DNA of 47,168 nt, taken from contig JAKBNN010000073.1 in assembly GCA_021831025.1 (NCBI GenBank), forward strand, positions 1 to 47,168, written 5' to 3'. Shown here piece by piece: positions 7,784 to 16,896 of the stretch. The notes under the pieces were generated by a model. It made no database searches. It was not told the origin of the DNA and worked only from the letters and a program-made list of their open reading frames with translations. Position numbers and translations under genes: made by a program. Origin of the DNA: a bacterium. GTDB lineage: Bacteria > SZUA-79 > Acidulodesulfobacterales > Acidulodesulfobacteraceae. Position 1 is the stretch's first letter, and every line of letters starts with the position of its first letter.

Positions 7784-8905
7784 ATGGATACGATAGAAAA
7801 ATTAAGAATCCTTTCGGAAGATTCCCGCTATGATATGGCATGCGCCTGCGGTTCCAATAATAACGACCGCAGAAAAAGAGGATTAGACGGAAAATGGCTT
7901 TATCCCGTTGCCCTTCCAAACGGCGGATATTCCATACTCTTAAAGACGCTTCTTTCTAATTCCTGCTCGAGCGACTGTAAATATTGCCCTATCCGTTCTG
8001 ATGCGGATATACTCAGGTGCACCCTCAAGCCCGAGGAAACTGCAAACTTGTTTATGGATTATGTTAAAAAGAAAAAGGTCTTCGGCCTTTTTTTAAGTTC
8101 GGGAATAATCAATAATCCGGATTATACAATGGACAGGATTAATGCCGTTTCCCGCTTACTTAGATATAAACACCGTTATAAAGGATACATACATCTGAAA
8201 ATTATTCCCGGCACATCGGATGCGGCTATCGAGGATTCCGTCTCGCTCGCAAGCGCCGTATCATTGAATATCGAAACGCCGGGCAAAGAAAGATTCGATT
8301 TGCTTTCGAGCAAAAAGGATTATATAAACGACATAATCCGTCCGATAAAACTTATCGGCAGATTAACATCTAAAGACGGTAAGTTTTCAAGAGTAAAACC
8401 TACGACGCAGTTTATCGTTGGAGCTTCAAACGAAACGGATTCCGAAATCATAAAATATATGTTCGGTCTATATAAAAAGCTTAATTTCCGGAGAGTTTAT
8501 TTTTCCGCGTATCAAAAAGGCCTCGGTCATCATACTATACCGGGAGAACAAAAAACCGGTTTCACGCCGGAACAAATTTTTATGCGCGAACACCGTCTTT
8601 ATCAGGTCGATTATTTAATAAGAAAATACGGATTCTCCGGCGGCGATATTATTTTAGATAAATCCGGCAATTTAGAACTGAATAAAGACCCGAAAGAGAT
8701 ATGGGCAGACCATCATCCGGAATTTTACCCCGTAAGAATTAACATGGCGGATAAAGTATCGCTTCTTAAGGTTCCGGGACTCGGACATGTTACGGTGGAA
8801 ATGATACTAAAAACACGCATTCGCGGAAAGATAACCCGGTTCGAAGATTTGGGCTTGAAAGGCAAAAGGCTTGAAAATGTAAAAAAGTATGCGATTATAG
8901 AGTAA
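7784..8905 (+). CDS. Radical-SAM protein with C-terminal HhH, putative DNA modification/repair
   Basis: 373 residues. The radical-SAM cluster motif is CSSDCKYC near residue 62. Before it is a conserved CACGSNNNDRRKRGLDG-type N-terminus. The C-terminal 60 residues form a helix-hairpin-helix DNA-binding motif (LLKVPGLGHVTVEMILKTRI). This architecture is that of the family annotated as 'putative DNA modification/repair radical SAM protein', which in other genomes often sits beside a uracil-DNA-glycosylase-like gene. That partner is not here; the neighbours are bacterioferritin and an aldo/keto reductase. The reaction and substrate are unknown. Confidence 0.85.
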   Translation: MDTIEKLRILSEDSRYDMACACGSNNNDRRKRGLDGKWLYPVALPNGGYSILLKTLLSNSCSSDCKYCPIRSDADILRCTLKPEETANLFMDYVKKKKVFGLFLSSGIINNPDYTMDRINAVSRLLRYKHRYKGYIHLKIIPGTSDAAIEDSVSLASAVSLNIETPGKERFDLLSSKKDYINDIIRPIKLIGRLTSKDGKFSRVKPTTQFIVGASNETDSEIIKYMFGLYKKLNFRRVYFSAYQKGLGHHTIPGEQKTGFTPEQIFMREHRLYQVDYLIRKYGFSGGDIILDKSGNLELNKDPKEIWADHHPEFYPVRINMADKVSLLKVPGLGHVTVEMILKTRIRGKITRFEDLGLKGKRLENVKKYAIIE

Positions 8906-8965
8906 AATAATCTATTTATGGTACGACGAATAATTTTTATTATTTAAAACTTGAGGGGGTGTTGC

Positions 8966-10021
8966 ATGCAGTACACAAGACTTGGAAATACGGGACTTAA
9001 GGTTTCAAGGCTCTGCCTTGGAGCTATGACATTCGGGTTCAAATTTAGAAATATCGGCGCGGTCGGACAGGATGACGCAAATATTATGGTTAAAAAGGCT
9101 TATGAATTCGGTATAAATTTTTTTGACACGGCGGATATGTATTCATTCGGGCAATCGGAAGAAATCCTTGGAAACGCATTAAAAGAGCTTAACGCGCCGA
9201 GAGAAAAATTCGTCATCGCCACAAAGGTTCGTTCGCCTTTAAGCGAAGAAGCTATGAAAGGAACAGGTGATATAAACAATGTCGGACTTTCAAGAAAGCA
9301 CATAATGGAAGCCTGCAATAACAGCTTAAAAAGATTAAAGACGGACTATATCGACCTTTATCAGGTGCACGGCTGGGACTCGTCCTGCGAAATGGAAGAA
9401 ACGCTGGAGGCGTTAAACGACTTAGTAAGGCAGGGAAAAGTGTTGTATCCGGGCGTTTCAAACTGGAGCGCAAGGCACATAATGAAAGCCCTGTATTTAG
9501 CCAAAGCCAAAAATTTCAGTCGGTTTGTTTCTCTTCAGGCTTATTATTCTTTAGCGGGAAGAGACTTGGAACACGAACTTCTTCCTTTGTGCAACGAGGA
9601 AGGACTCGGCGTTCTTCCGTGGTCTCCGTTATCGGGAGGCTTTTTGACCGGCAAATATACCCGCCAAAACCCGAAACCGGCCGGAGCAAGGAGAAGCGAG
9701 TTTAATTTTCCGCCCATAGATGAGAGGAGTTATGATGCGATAGATGTATTGTCCGAAATAGCTAAACATAAAAATATCTCGATTCCTCAGGCGTCGCTTG
9801 CATGGCTTTTGGCTCAAAAAGGCGTTACATCGGTTATTATAGGCGCCAACAAAATGTCCCAGCTTGAAGATAATCTTAAATCCTTAGAAGTAAGCATGAC
9901 GAACGAAGAAATTACAAAACTTTCGGATACAACGAAGCCCAAAAAATTATACCCGCAATGGATGATTGAATGGCAGAATGAAAGAAGATCGCTGAATCCC
10001 GATGAATTAAATATGAATTAA
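8966..10021 (+). CDS. Aldo/keto reductase
   Basis: NAD(P)H-dependent reductase with a TIM-barrel fold, 351 residues from ATG 8966. The longer frame from TTG 8951 would place the ribosome site GAGGGGGTG inside the gene, so 8966 is preferred. The catalytic tetrad can be followed: Asp and Tyr in FFDTADMYSFGQSE, Lys in VIATKV, His in QVHGWD. The cofactor-binding end is SVIIGANKMSQLEDNLK. It is most like the YajO/PdxI-type or potassium-channel-beta-like group. The physiological substrate cannot be read from sequence. Confidence 0.9.
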   Translation: MQYTRLGNTGLKVSRLCLGAMTFGFKFRNIGAVGQDDANIMVKKAYEFGINFFDTADMYSFGQSEEILGNALKELNAPREKFVIATKVRSPLSEEAMKGTGDINNVGLSRKHIMEACNNSLKRLKTDYIDLYQVHGWDSSCEMEETLEALNDLVRQGKVLYPGVSNWSARHIMKALYLAKAKNFSRFVSLQAYYSLAGRDLEHELLPLCNEEGLGVLPWSPLSGGFLTGKYTRQNPKPAGARRSEFNFPPIDERSYDAIDVLSEIAKHKNISIPQASLAWLLAQKGVTSVIIGANKMSQLEDNLKSLEVSMTNEEITKLSDTTKPKKLYPQWMIEWQNERRSLNPDELNMN

Positions 10022-10052
10022 ATAAAAATATTGAAATTTTTAATCGATATTA

Positions 10053-10448
10053 ATGGAAACGCATAATTTTTCGATAAGAACCGGTAAAAGAACCGAACTA
10101 ATCGATATTACAAAAACAATCGAAGGCTTTGTCTTAAAATCTTCAAATACTGCCGGGCTATGCATAGTTTATTCTCCCCACACGACCACAGGCATTATTA
10201 TCAATGAGGCATACGACCCCGATGTCGCTCTCGATATAAATCATTTTTTAGATAATTTAGTGCCGAAAAAGCTTAATTACCGCCATAGCGAAGGAAATTC
10301 GGACGCCCATATAAAATCGTCGATAATAGGAAATTCAAGGATTGTGCCCTATTCTGACAATAAACTAAATCTCGGAAGATGGGAAGGGATTTTTTTCTGC
10401 GAATTTGACGGACCAAGGCAAAGAAATATAAATTTAACTTTCGTTTAG
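10053..10448 (+). CDS. yjbQ: YjbQ/UPF0047 family protein
   Basis: 131 residues. The family signature is YSPHTTTGIIINE, followed by DPDVALDINHFLDNLVP, the HSEGNSDAHIKSS segment with its metal-binding-type histidines, and the terminal LGRWEGIFFCEFDGPR. Members have weak thiamine-phosphate-synthase activity in vitro, but their true role is unclear. It starts 31 nt after the aldo/keto reductase gene, so the two may be co-transcribed. TH element 1 lies just downstream. Confidence 0.92.
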   Translation: METHNFSIRTGKRTELIDITKTIEGFVLKSSNTAGLCIVYSPHTTTGIIINEAYDPDVALDINHFLDNLVPKKLNYRHSEGNSDAHIKSSIIGNSRIVPYSDNKLNLGRWEGIFFCEFDGPRQRNINLTFV

Positions 10449-10472
10449 AAAATTTGCAATAAAAAAACATCG

Positions 10473-10639
10473 TCCTTAATTTTGCAATAGAAAAATTAAG
10501 ACTGGATTCCCGCCTACGCGGGAATGACAATGCAGGGATTTATTTTTTAACCCAAATGTTGTCATTCCCGCGAAAGCGGGAATCCAGAAATTGCATAACT
10601 TTAAAATGTATTTCATAATTTCTATTGCAAAATTAAGGA
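10473..10639. mobile_element. TH element 1 (167-bp MITE-like repeat)
   Basis: A 21-bp perfect terminal inverted repeat (inner part TTTTGCAATAGAAA) bounds the element. Inside, two copies of a CTGGATTCCCGC...GCGGGAATGACA hairpin face each other (about 10502-10528 and 10559-10587). Each contains ATTCCC-N8-GGGAAT, the form of the Neisseria dRS3 repeat. No ORF is present. It lies between yjbQ and the DUF2784 gene and does not break a gene. Confidence 0.8.
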
Positions 10640-10686
10640 TCGCCGCTTAATTAAATGGATAAAATAATAAAATGGAGGTGCGGATA

Positions 10687-11091
10687 ATGATTAATGGCCT
10701 ATACCCCATTGCAATATCAACTGTTTATGTTATCCATCTGCTGTACGCGCTTGTAATCGTCATCGGCTTTATATTGATAATAATCGGCTTTTTTGCGGGT
10801 TGGCGCTGGATCAGGAATTTTACCTTCAGGTTGATTCATCTCTTAATGATTGGGATTGTTGCGGTCGAATCCATGTTTAATGTCGAATGTCCTTTAACAT
10901 GGCTTGAATATAAGCTGATGTCGTTAGACCATATGAAACACGGCTCCATGCCATTTATTGCGGGCATGGCGGACAAGGTTTTATATTACAATTTTCCAAT
11001 TTGGTTATTTAATGCAATATATATAACATTTGGGCTGATCGTTGTTATTACATGGTTTATAATACCGCCTGTTCTTTCAAGAAACAATTAG
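10687..11091 (+). CDS. DUF2784 membrane protein
   Basis: 134 residues from ATG 10687, which follows GGAGGTG at a 6-nt spacing. The upstream ATG at 10672 lies within the ribosome site. There are about four hydrophobic helices. The recognisable segments are VIHLLYALVIVIGF, WRWIRNFTFRLIHL and VECPLTWLEYKL, which match the DUF2784 family. The function is unknown; it is probably an inner-membrane protein. It converges with the alcohol dehydrogenase gene, and no clear terminator lies between them. Confidence 0.8.
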   Translation: MINGLYPIAISTVYVIHLLYALVIVIGFILIIIGFFAGWRWIRNFTFRLIHLLMIGIVAVESMFNVECPLTWLEYKLMSLDHMKHGSMPFIAGMADKVLYYNFPIWLFNAIYITFGLIVVITWFIIPPVLSRNN

Positions 11092-11127
11092 AATTTCTGC
11101 CTGCAATTTTAGTTTTAGGAATATGAC

Positions 11128-12156
11128 TTATGGAATTCTCAAAACCTTGGCGCCGAAAATCTTTTTATTTTTTATCTCGTTTAAAGCAATATTTGCTTCC
11201 TCTAAGTTAAAAATCCGAATTTCCGGTTTAATATCGTGATTAGACGCAATCTCTAAAACCTCTTTGATGTCGTTAAAAGTTACATTTGCAACCGATTTTA
11301 TCTCTTTTTCCATCCATAAATCTCTTGAATAATTTATATTTATAAGATAATCCTTATCAAAATCTTCCTTTCTTATGTTATTTATAACAAGCCGCCCATT
11401 TGGTTTTAAATTTTTCAAAGCCTCTATGACGGGCTTCCATACCGGCGTGGTATCGATAATCGCGTTTAGCTTTTCGGGCGGCGTTTCCTGAATATCGCCG
11501 CTCCAGTGCGCGCCAAGCAGCGCGGCGAGTTTTCTTTCGTTTTCAGATCTTGCAAAAACGAACAGCTTTAAATCGGGATAAATTGCTTTTGCTATCTTCA
11601 AAACTAAATGATTCGAAGCCCCGAATCCGATAAAACCTAAATTCATTTTATCTTGAATGTTTGTTAATTTTAAAGCCCTATATCCGACAGCGCCGGCGCA
11701 TAGCAGAGGCGAAGCCTCTTCATTGGTAAAATTTTCGGGAATTAATGCGGCATAATTCTCGTTTATTTTTACATATTCGGCATAGCCGCCGTCCACATCC
11801 TTTCCGGTCGCGATAAACCCGGAACATAAGTTTTCAAAACCGCTCCTGCAGTAAACGCATTTTCCGCAGGCGTAATTAATCCAGCCGATACCTACCCTGT
11901 CGCCTTTCTTTAATTTTTTTACTTCGCTTCCGGTTTCGATTACCCTTCCGACTATTTGATGTCCGGGGATAACCGGAAGATTAATAGGCATAATTCTGCC
12001 TTCGATTTCGTCTAATTCGGTATGGCATACGGCGCAAGCATTTACCTTAACCAACACCTCGTTTTTGTTAATTTCGGGCGTTTTGGCGTTTATATAATCT
12101 AAAGGATTTTGATTTATTTTTAAATCGGATATTTTAGTTAATACCATAGATTTCAT
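11128..12156 (-). CDS. Zinc-dependent alcohol dehydrogenase family protein
   Basis: Medium-chain dehydrogenase, 342 residues. The catalytic zinc Cys is in NACAVCHTELDE. The next ligand motif is GHQ where the family usually has GHE, so the conserved Glu is replaced. The structural zinc site has all four cysteines (CGKCVYCRSGFENLC). The Rossmann fold is weakly marked (LGFIGFGASNHL). The ribosome site GGAGGTC sits 8-9 nt before the ATG. It follows hgcB by about 97 nt on the same strand and may be the last gene of the arsR-arsB-hgcAB unit. The substrate is unknown. Metal detoxification is not implied by the fold. Confidence 0.85.
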   Translation of the reverse strand: MKSMVLTKISDLKINQNPLDYINAKTPEINKNEVLVKVNACAVCHTELDEIEGRIMPINLPVIPGHQIVGRVIETGSEVKKLKKGDRVGIGWINYACGKCVYCRSGFENLCSGFIATGKDVDGGYAEYVKINENYAALIPENFTNEEASPLLCAGAVGYRALKLTNIQDKMNLGFIGFGASNHLVLKIAKAIYPDLKLFVFARSENERKLAALLGAHWSGDIQETPPEKLNAIIDTTPVWKPVIEALKNLKPNGRLVINNIRKEDFDKDYLININYSRDLWMEKEIKSVANVTFNDIKEVLEIASNHDIKPEIRIFNLEEANIALNEIKNKKIFGAKVLRIP

Positions 12157-12253
12157 AGCATAAAGACCTCCTTATCGCCGGACATCTATTTATTTATTAC
12201 ACGCCTGACCGGTTCTATATATTTTATATTTTTCATTTCTTTGATATTATAGC

Positions 12254-12547
12254 TCAACAGCATTCGGCGGATGACGAGCTGCCGCAATCGCACGAAGGCG
12301 CGCCGCCGCTGAGCATCCCGTTTATTATGCCCGATGCGCATCCTACGCCGGAATTTACGCTGATAGCCCCATATTTGCAGTTAAGGGCGCAGGCGCCGCA
12401 TTCCATGCATAAATCTTTATCGACAACCCTGACCTTTTTATTTTTTACGGCAAATACTTCGTGGGGGCATACATCGATGCATATTAAGCAGTTAGTGCAT
12501 TTTTCGGTAATAAAATTAAGGCTTGCCGAGTTCTTAAGATATTTCAT
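12254..12547 (-). CDS. hgcB: HgcB, ferredoxin of mercury methylation
   Basis: Dicluster [4Fe-4S] ferredoxin that works with HgcA to make methylmercury; it is thought to reduce the corrinoid and handle Hg(II) or its product. The two cluster motifs use Cys17/20/23/27 (CTNCLICIDVCP) and Cys47/50/53/57 (CMECGACALNC). HgcB hallmarks are present: an extra Cys at 70 and a C-terminal vicinal pair (ECC, residues 96-97). A further Cys pair is at 86 and 88. Its start overlaps the hgcA stop (ATGA), so the two are translationally coupled. Confidence 0.93.
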   Translation of the reverse strand: MKYLKNSASLNFITEKCTNCLICIDVCPHEVFAVKNKKVRVVDKDLCMECGACALNCKYGAISVNSGVGCASGIINGMLSGGAPSCDCGSSSSAECC

Positions 12548-13611
12548 ATAACCGCCAATTTATGAAGTTTATAAATTACCAATAAAATAATCGATATTGC
12601 AACCGATATTAAATAAATGGGCAAAGCTATTTTCAGTTCTTTTTTTACGCCGGACATATTCGTAAATGTCGTTGAACCCGTAAATTGCAACGCCAAATAA
12701 GAACTTGCCATCGGGAAGAAAAGAAAATCTACCGACCTGATTAAGCCGTTTTTCTGTCCGTGTAAATTCAAGAAAAATAATATAAATGCAACCGATATAA
12801 TCCCGATTATCCATCCTTTAATAGCAAAAGAACGAAACGGAATAAAAGGAAGGAGAACAGGGGTTATAAACGCGCCCCCTATAATACTTATTAGCCCGAA
12901 CAGCAAAAAAGGCGCCCCTGATACCCATGCGTTCTTAAATATTACGCCCGCGGGTTGAAGACCGAAAAATAAAAGAACGACTATTGCAAAGATGAAAAAT
13001 TTTTTAATTGCGGGAATTATTTCCATAGGAGTAAGAATAAGCCTGTTAAGCGTTGAAAATTCAATCTTTCGCATTTCGGGAGTTTTTCTTTTGCCCGCCT
13101 CTATATAATTTTTAATGTCTTTTGCATAAACAGGGCCAAAATAAACTTTAAAGCCTGTTTGCTTTCTAACCTCGTCGGCATTAATTCCAACAGCTCCAAG
13201 TTGCGGGACAATTATTCTCATGTGATTTACAACGTTAGTGAGCTTGACCTTGTTTATACGCTTAACTAATTCTGCGGTTCCAAATGTTCCTTTCCCTGCG
13301 GCGCACCAGACATTTATTCCTTTTGTGTCTAATACCAATATCCATGCGCTCAAGCCGTTTAGCGCTTTTCTAAGAATATCGAAACTCAGTTTATAATTGG
13401 CGCTCGCAAACACATCGGAATTTTCGTCAGGCTCGCCCAGAGAATAAAGTCCCGGCGCAACCTTGTATTTCATCCTAAATGAATTGCTTATTCTGCACTT
13501 TACCGAGCCGAGGTAGTCGGCCGTTATCCAATTAGGTGATATTTTGGGAACCAAGGGCAATCGTTCCCGTTTACTGCAATAGTCCGTGATGTTAATATTT
13601 TCGTTAAACAT
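12544..13611 (-). CDS. hgcA: HgcA, corrinoid protein of mercury methylation
   Basis: Transfers a methyl group from a cobalamin to Hg(II). The diagnostic cap-helix motif is intact at residues 100-107 (NVWCAAGK), with Cys103 as the expected lower ligand to cobalt. The N-terminal part is the corrinoid iron-sulfur-protein-like domain (about 30-190). From about 205 to the end there are roughly five transmembrane helices anchoring it in the inner membrane. At 355 residues the length is normal. The gene starts 13 nt after arsB and overlaps hgcB by 4 nt. Regulation is likely through the ArsR gene at the head of the unit. This is a confident identification by motif and partner. Confidence 0.95.
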   Translation of the reverse strand: MFNENINITDYCSKRERLPLVPKISPNWITADYLGSVKCRISNSFRMKYKVAPGLYSLGEPDENSDVFASANYKLSFDILRKALNGLSAWILVLDTKGINVWCAAGKGTFGTAELVKRINKVKLTNVVNHMRIIVPQLGAVGINADEVRKQTGFKVYFGPVYAKDIKNYIEAGKRKTPEMRKIEFSTLNRLILTPMEIIPAIKKFFIFAIVVLLFFGLQPAGVIFKNAWVSGAPFLLFGLISIIGGAFITPVLLPFIPFRSFAIKGWIIGIISVAFILFFLNLHGQKNGLIRSVDFLFFPMASSYLALQFTGSTTFTNMSGVKKELKIALPIYLISVAISIILLVIYKLHKLAVI

Positions 13612-13624
13612 TTTTATAGTTCAA

Positions 13625-14944
13625 TTAAAATTTTACCGCCATTCCCAAATAAAGACCCAAAAGCGTAACAAATAATACGGGAATGGTCAAAACTATACCG
13701 ACCTTAAAATAATAACCCCAGCTTATTTTAATTCCTTTTCTTTCCAATACATTAAGCCATAATAAAGTCGCCAATGAACCTATAGGCGTAATTTTCGGTC
13801 CTAAATCGCATCCTATAACATTAGCATATACGGCAGGTTTCAGCATTATGCTTTTAAGATTTGCCGAATGGATCGCAAGAGAGTTTATCATTACCGTCGG
13901 CATGTTATTCATAATCGAAGACGCAAAAGCGGCCAAATACCCTGTATAAATCGTTAAAACAAAACCGCCGAAACGGGAAAAATAGGAAATGGATCTGCCG
14001 AGCAACTCGGTTAAGCCCGCATTCTTTAAACCAAAAACCACAAGATACATACCGATTGAAAATATCACTATGCTCCACGGGGCACTTTTAAACACGGTTT
14101 TTAAATCAACGGCAGGGCTCTTAATGCCCATAAAAGAAAATATAGCGGCAAACATTATTGCAAAAAGCGAAACGGGAAGGTTAAGAAACTCGCTTGCAAA
14201 ATAACCGCCTAAAAGCAAAACCAGAATTAAAAAAGAATATTTAAAAAGTTTTTCGTCTTTTATGGCATCTTTAGGTATTTTTAATGAACCGACATCGTAA
14301 CGGGCGGGAATATCTTTCCTGAAAAAAAGATAAAGCGCGCAAGCCGAAATTAAAATAGAAAAAATATCGGGTGTAAACATATTTATAAAATATGTAAAAA
14401 AACCTATATTGAAATAATCCGTTGATACAATATTTACAAGGTTTGAAGTTTTTAACGGAAGCGATGCCGTATCGGCAATAAATCCTCCCGCTATAATAAA
14501 CGGAAGCATATTTTTCTTGTTAAATTTAAGCGCCTTCATTTTTTCATATACTATAGGCGTGATAATAAGCGCGGCTCCGTCATTAGCAAACAAAGCGGCA
14601 ACTAATGCTCCAAGAAGTATCACATATATAAATAATTTTCTGCCGCTTCCTCCCGCAAATCTTGCAATATGCAGTGCCGCCCATTCAAAAAAACCAACTT
14701 CGTCAAGTATCAAAGAAATAATTATCGTGGCCACGAAAGTAAATGTCGCATCCCATACAATATCAATAACTTTGAAAATATCGATATATTGTATTATGCC
14801 GAAAATAAAGGCTAAAACCGCGCCTATTGCGGCGCTATAACCTATTCCCATATTGTAAGGCTTTTTTATGACAAGAAAAAGCGTGAAAAGAAAAATGGCT
14901 ATGGCAAAAATAATTTTATATTCATGAGATAATAGTAAATCCAT
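13625..14944 (-). CDS. arsB: ArsB-type arsenite efflux permease
   Basis: Inner-membrane ion transporter with about 11-12 hydrophobic helices over 439 residues. The segment LFANDGAALIITPIVYEKM and the following LPFIIAGGFIADTASLPLK are characteristic of ArsB, which exports arsenite or antimonite. The placement directly after an arsR gene supports this. It sits between arsR (50 nt upstream) and hgcA (13 nt downstream) and reads as one transcription unit with them. A related NhaD/ArsB-superfamily carrier is the alternative. No arsC or arsA is nearby. Confidence 0.88.
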   Translation of the reverse strand: MDLLLSHEYKIIFAIAIFLFTLFLVIKKPYNMGIGYSAAIGAVLAFIFGIIQYIDIFKVIDIVWDATFTFVATIIISLILDEVGFFEWAALHIARFAGGSGRKLFIYVILLGALVAALFANDGAALIITPIVYEKMKALKFNKKNMLPFIIAGGFIADTASLPLKTSNLVNIVSTDYFNIGFFTYFINMFTPDIFSILISACALYLFFRKDIPARYDVGSLKIPKDAIKDEKLFKYSFLILVLLLGGYFASEFLNLPVSLFAIMFAAIFSFMGIKSPAVDLKTVFKSAPWSIVIFSIGMYLVVFGLKNAGLTELLGRSISYFSRFGGFVLTIYTGYLAAFASSIMNNMPTVMINSLAIHSANLKSIMLKPAVYANVIGCDLGPKITPIGSLATLLWLNVLERKGIKISWGYYFKVGIVLTIPVLFVTLLGLYLGMAVKF

Positions 14945-14993
14945 AGTATATATGCACCTTTATCGTAAAGATTAAAATAAATATTACAAAAAT

Positions 14994-15332
14994 CTATTTA
15001 AAATACCCTGGAATAAAGCGCGTCCAAATACCGCTTTCGATTTCTTTTAAATTTTTAATTCCAAATGAATTATTATAAAGATTTTCAATCTCTTTAAATG
15101 CTTCTTTATTAATGGAATAATAAACCCGCTTCCCTGCTTTCCTTCCGTTAATTAACCCCGCCTTTTTTAATGCGGATAAATGATGCGAAACTAATGTTTG
15201 TTCTAGACCAAGTTCTTTATAAATAACGCATACGCATTTTTCTCCGTTTTTTAATTCGGAAACGATTTTAAATTTACTTTCGTCACTAAGCAGTTTAAAA
15301 AATTTTTTGAGTATTAACTCATCCTTTGTCAT
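14994..15332 (-). CDS. arsR: ArsR family metalloregulator
   Basis: Small winged-helix repressor, 112 residues, that releases DNA on binding As(III) or a similar thiophilic ion. The metal site is CVC at residues 33-35 (GEKCVCVIYKEL), matching the ELCVCDL type. The recognition helix is LEQTLVSHHLSALKKAGL. It heads the arsB-hgcA-hgcB unit. A perfect palindrome at 15375-15398, 43 nt upstream, is its likely operator. Whether it also senses mercury is unknown. Confidence 0.9.
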   Translation of the reverse strand: MTKDELILKKFFKLLSDESKFKIVSELKNGEKCVCVIYKELGLEQTLVSHHLSALKKAGLINGRKAGKRVYYSINKEAFKEIENLYNNSFGIKNLKEIESGIWTRFIPGYFK

Positions 15333-15374
15333 AAATTGATAATAACTTAAAATTTAAAGAATAATGAAAATTTG

Positions 15375-15398
15375 ATATATGAATTATAATTCATATAT
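15375..15398 (-). promoter_or_regulatory. Probable ArsR operator palindrome
   Basis: A 24-bp perfect inverted repeat with half-site ATATATGAATTA lies just upstream of arsR. ArsR-family repressors bind AT-rich dyads overlapping the promoter. The region is otherwise AT-rich, so an exact -10/-35 pair cannot be fixed. Confidence 0.6.
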
Positions 15399-15443
15399 TT
15401 ATGATATAACTTTTTATTTTATATTGTCAATTATTTTTTATGA

Positions 15444-15695
15444 TATAATCTGTTAGGGCAATCGATTACTTATAATTTAGGCGCAGGTAACGGTTATATA
15501 TTTGGCGGAAAAATAGGCTATGAAGCTTATAAAAACAATAACTTTATAGTTAGTCCTTATATTGGAATTAATTATATTCAAAATAAAGAGGGACGTTCTA
15601 ACAATATTTATAATCCGTACGTCGGTTATATTTGGGAGCCGCAAGACCAATCTAACCAGCTTATTTTTAATTTAGGTATTAAAGTAAGTTTTTAA
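15444..15695 (+). pseudogene. C-terminal remnant of an outer-membrane beta-barrel protein
   Basis: A frame without a start codon reads SITYNLGAGNGYIFGGKIGY, then FIVSPYIGINYIQNKEG, PYVGYIWEPQDQSNQLIFNL and ends GIKVSF-stop. Alternating polar and hydrophobic residues, Gly/Tyr/Asn richness and a terminal Phe are typical of outer-membrane barrels. The upstream TGA at 15441 shows that the N-terminal part is gone. It is not part of the neighbouring oxidoreductase. Confidence 0.65.
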
Positions 15696-15729
15696 TCTCG
15701 TTTAATTTTTTTATGGTTTATCTCTTGAT

Positions 15730-16896
15730 TTGCCTTTTTTATATGTTATATTAAATTATATCGAGAAAATAAGAAAAATATACAATATACATTTATTTTT
15801 ATTTGGATTATACTTCAAAACTTTGAACTTTGAAGAGGAACGCCATATCAATATTGCCGGGGCAGGGCCTGCCGGTTTGACTGCCGCCATAGTCCTTGCA
15901 AAACACGGCTATATGGCAAGGGTTTACGAAATGTCCCCCGATGTCGGCCATCGTATGAATGTCGGCTTCCAAGGGTTGGAAAACTGGAGCTCCGATAAAG
16001 ATATAACCGTGCTGTTAAAGGATATAGGCATAGATATTAATTTTTTATGCGTTCCTTATTACGGAGGCGATATATACGCTCCCGGAATAGCCCCGCTTAA
16101 AATAAAATCCGGAAAACCCATTTTCTATCTTGTAAAAAGGGGCGCGGGCGGCGGTTCGCTCGATGAGGGGCTAAAGAAACAGGCTATTGCGCTTGGGGTT
16201 GAAATACTCTTTAACCGCCGCATAGCGCCGTCCCCGGAAGAAGCCGTAATAATGGGCACAGGTCCAAAAACTGCGGATTTTATAGCGGCGGGCATAACAT
16301 TCGATACGGAAATGAAGGACCAGGCGGCTGTGGTTTTCGATGACGAAATAGCCCCGAAAGGGTACGCGTACCTGCTTGTCAATAACGGCTGCGGAACGGC
16401 GGCAACCGTAATCTATAACGATTGTAAAAATGAAAAAAAATATTTCGACAATATGCTTGAGTTTTTCAAAAATAAAAGGCCTTTTGACATTAAAAATGAA
16501 AAAAGGTTTGGCGGCTGCGGAAATTTTTTTATCGGGGATACCCAGGTATATCATAACAAAATATATATAGGAGAAGCGGCCGGGTTTCAGGACTATCTTT
16601 GGGGATTTGGAATGAGGTATGCGATTCTATCCGGTTATATGGCCGCAAATAGTATAATTTCAGGTTTGAATTACGATTTACTTTGGAAAAAGGAATTAAA
16701 ACCTATATTGGAAACATCCCTCGTTAACAGATATTTATTCGAAAAATTCGGCAATACGGGATATAGATACCTCGCCAAGAGATTTGCGAAAGGCGATCCG
16801 GGCGATTTTCTTAAACGCAATTACAATCAATCTTTTTTAAAAAATCTTCTTTTGCCCATTGCAAAAAGCAGGTATAAACAGGGTACAACGTTATAA
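15730..16896 (+). CDS. FAD-dependent oxidoreductase (geranylgeranyl-reductase-like)
   Basis: The FAD-binding motif is INIAGAGPAGLTAAIVLAKH, and the second flavin motif is IYIGEAAGFQDYLWGFGMR, as in the geranylgeranyl-reductase/halogenase-like group. The true start is uncertain. The first possible codon is a TTG at 15730, which adds about 39 unusual residues before INIAGAG. No ATG occurs in between, and a purine-rich AAGAGGAA lies just before the motif. The N-terminus may have been lost by the same rearrangement that left the barrel remnant upstream. The substrate is unknown. It is transcribed towards merA. Confidence 0.7.
   Translation: MPFLYVILNYIEKIRKIYNIHLFLFGLYFKTLNFEEERHINIAGAGPAGLTAAIVLAKHGYMARVYEMSPDVGHRMNVGFQGLENWSSDKDITVLLKDIGIDINFLCVPYYGGDIYAPGIAPLKIKSGKPIFYLVKRGAGGGSLDEGLKKQAIALGVEILFNRRIAPSPEEAVIMGTGPKTADFIAAGITFDTEMKDQAAVVFDDEIAPKGYAYLLVNNGCGTAATVIYNDCKNEKKYFDNMLEFFKNKRPFDIKNEKRFGGCGNFFIGDTQVYHNKIYIGEAAGFQDYLWGFGMRYAILSGYMAANSIISGLNYDLLWKKELKPILETSLVNRYLFEKFGNTGYRYLAKRFAKGDPGDFLKRNYNQSFLKNLLLPIAKSRYKQGTTL

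Noticed and set aside
8951..8965. TTG start of the aldo/keto reductase
   Set aside because: The bases form the ribosome site GAGGGGGTG; the ATG at 8966 gives the usual family start.
9100..9473. Antisense open frames over conserved genes (such as those opposite the aldo/keto reductase, gyrB and mnmG)
   Set aside because: They have no ribosome sites or family features and mirror the codon pattern of the real genes.
13625..14944. ArsB-like protein as a dedicated mercury or methylmercury exporter
   Set aside because: Its sequence follows the arsenite permease family and there is no direct sign of a mercury substrate. Only its position suggests a link.
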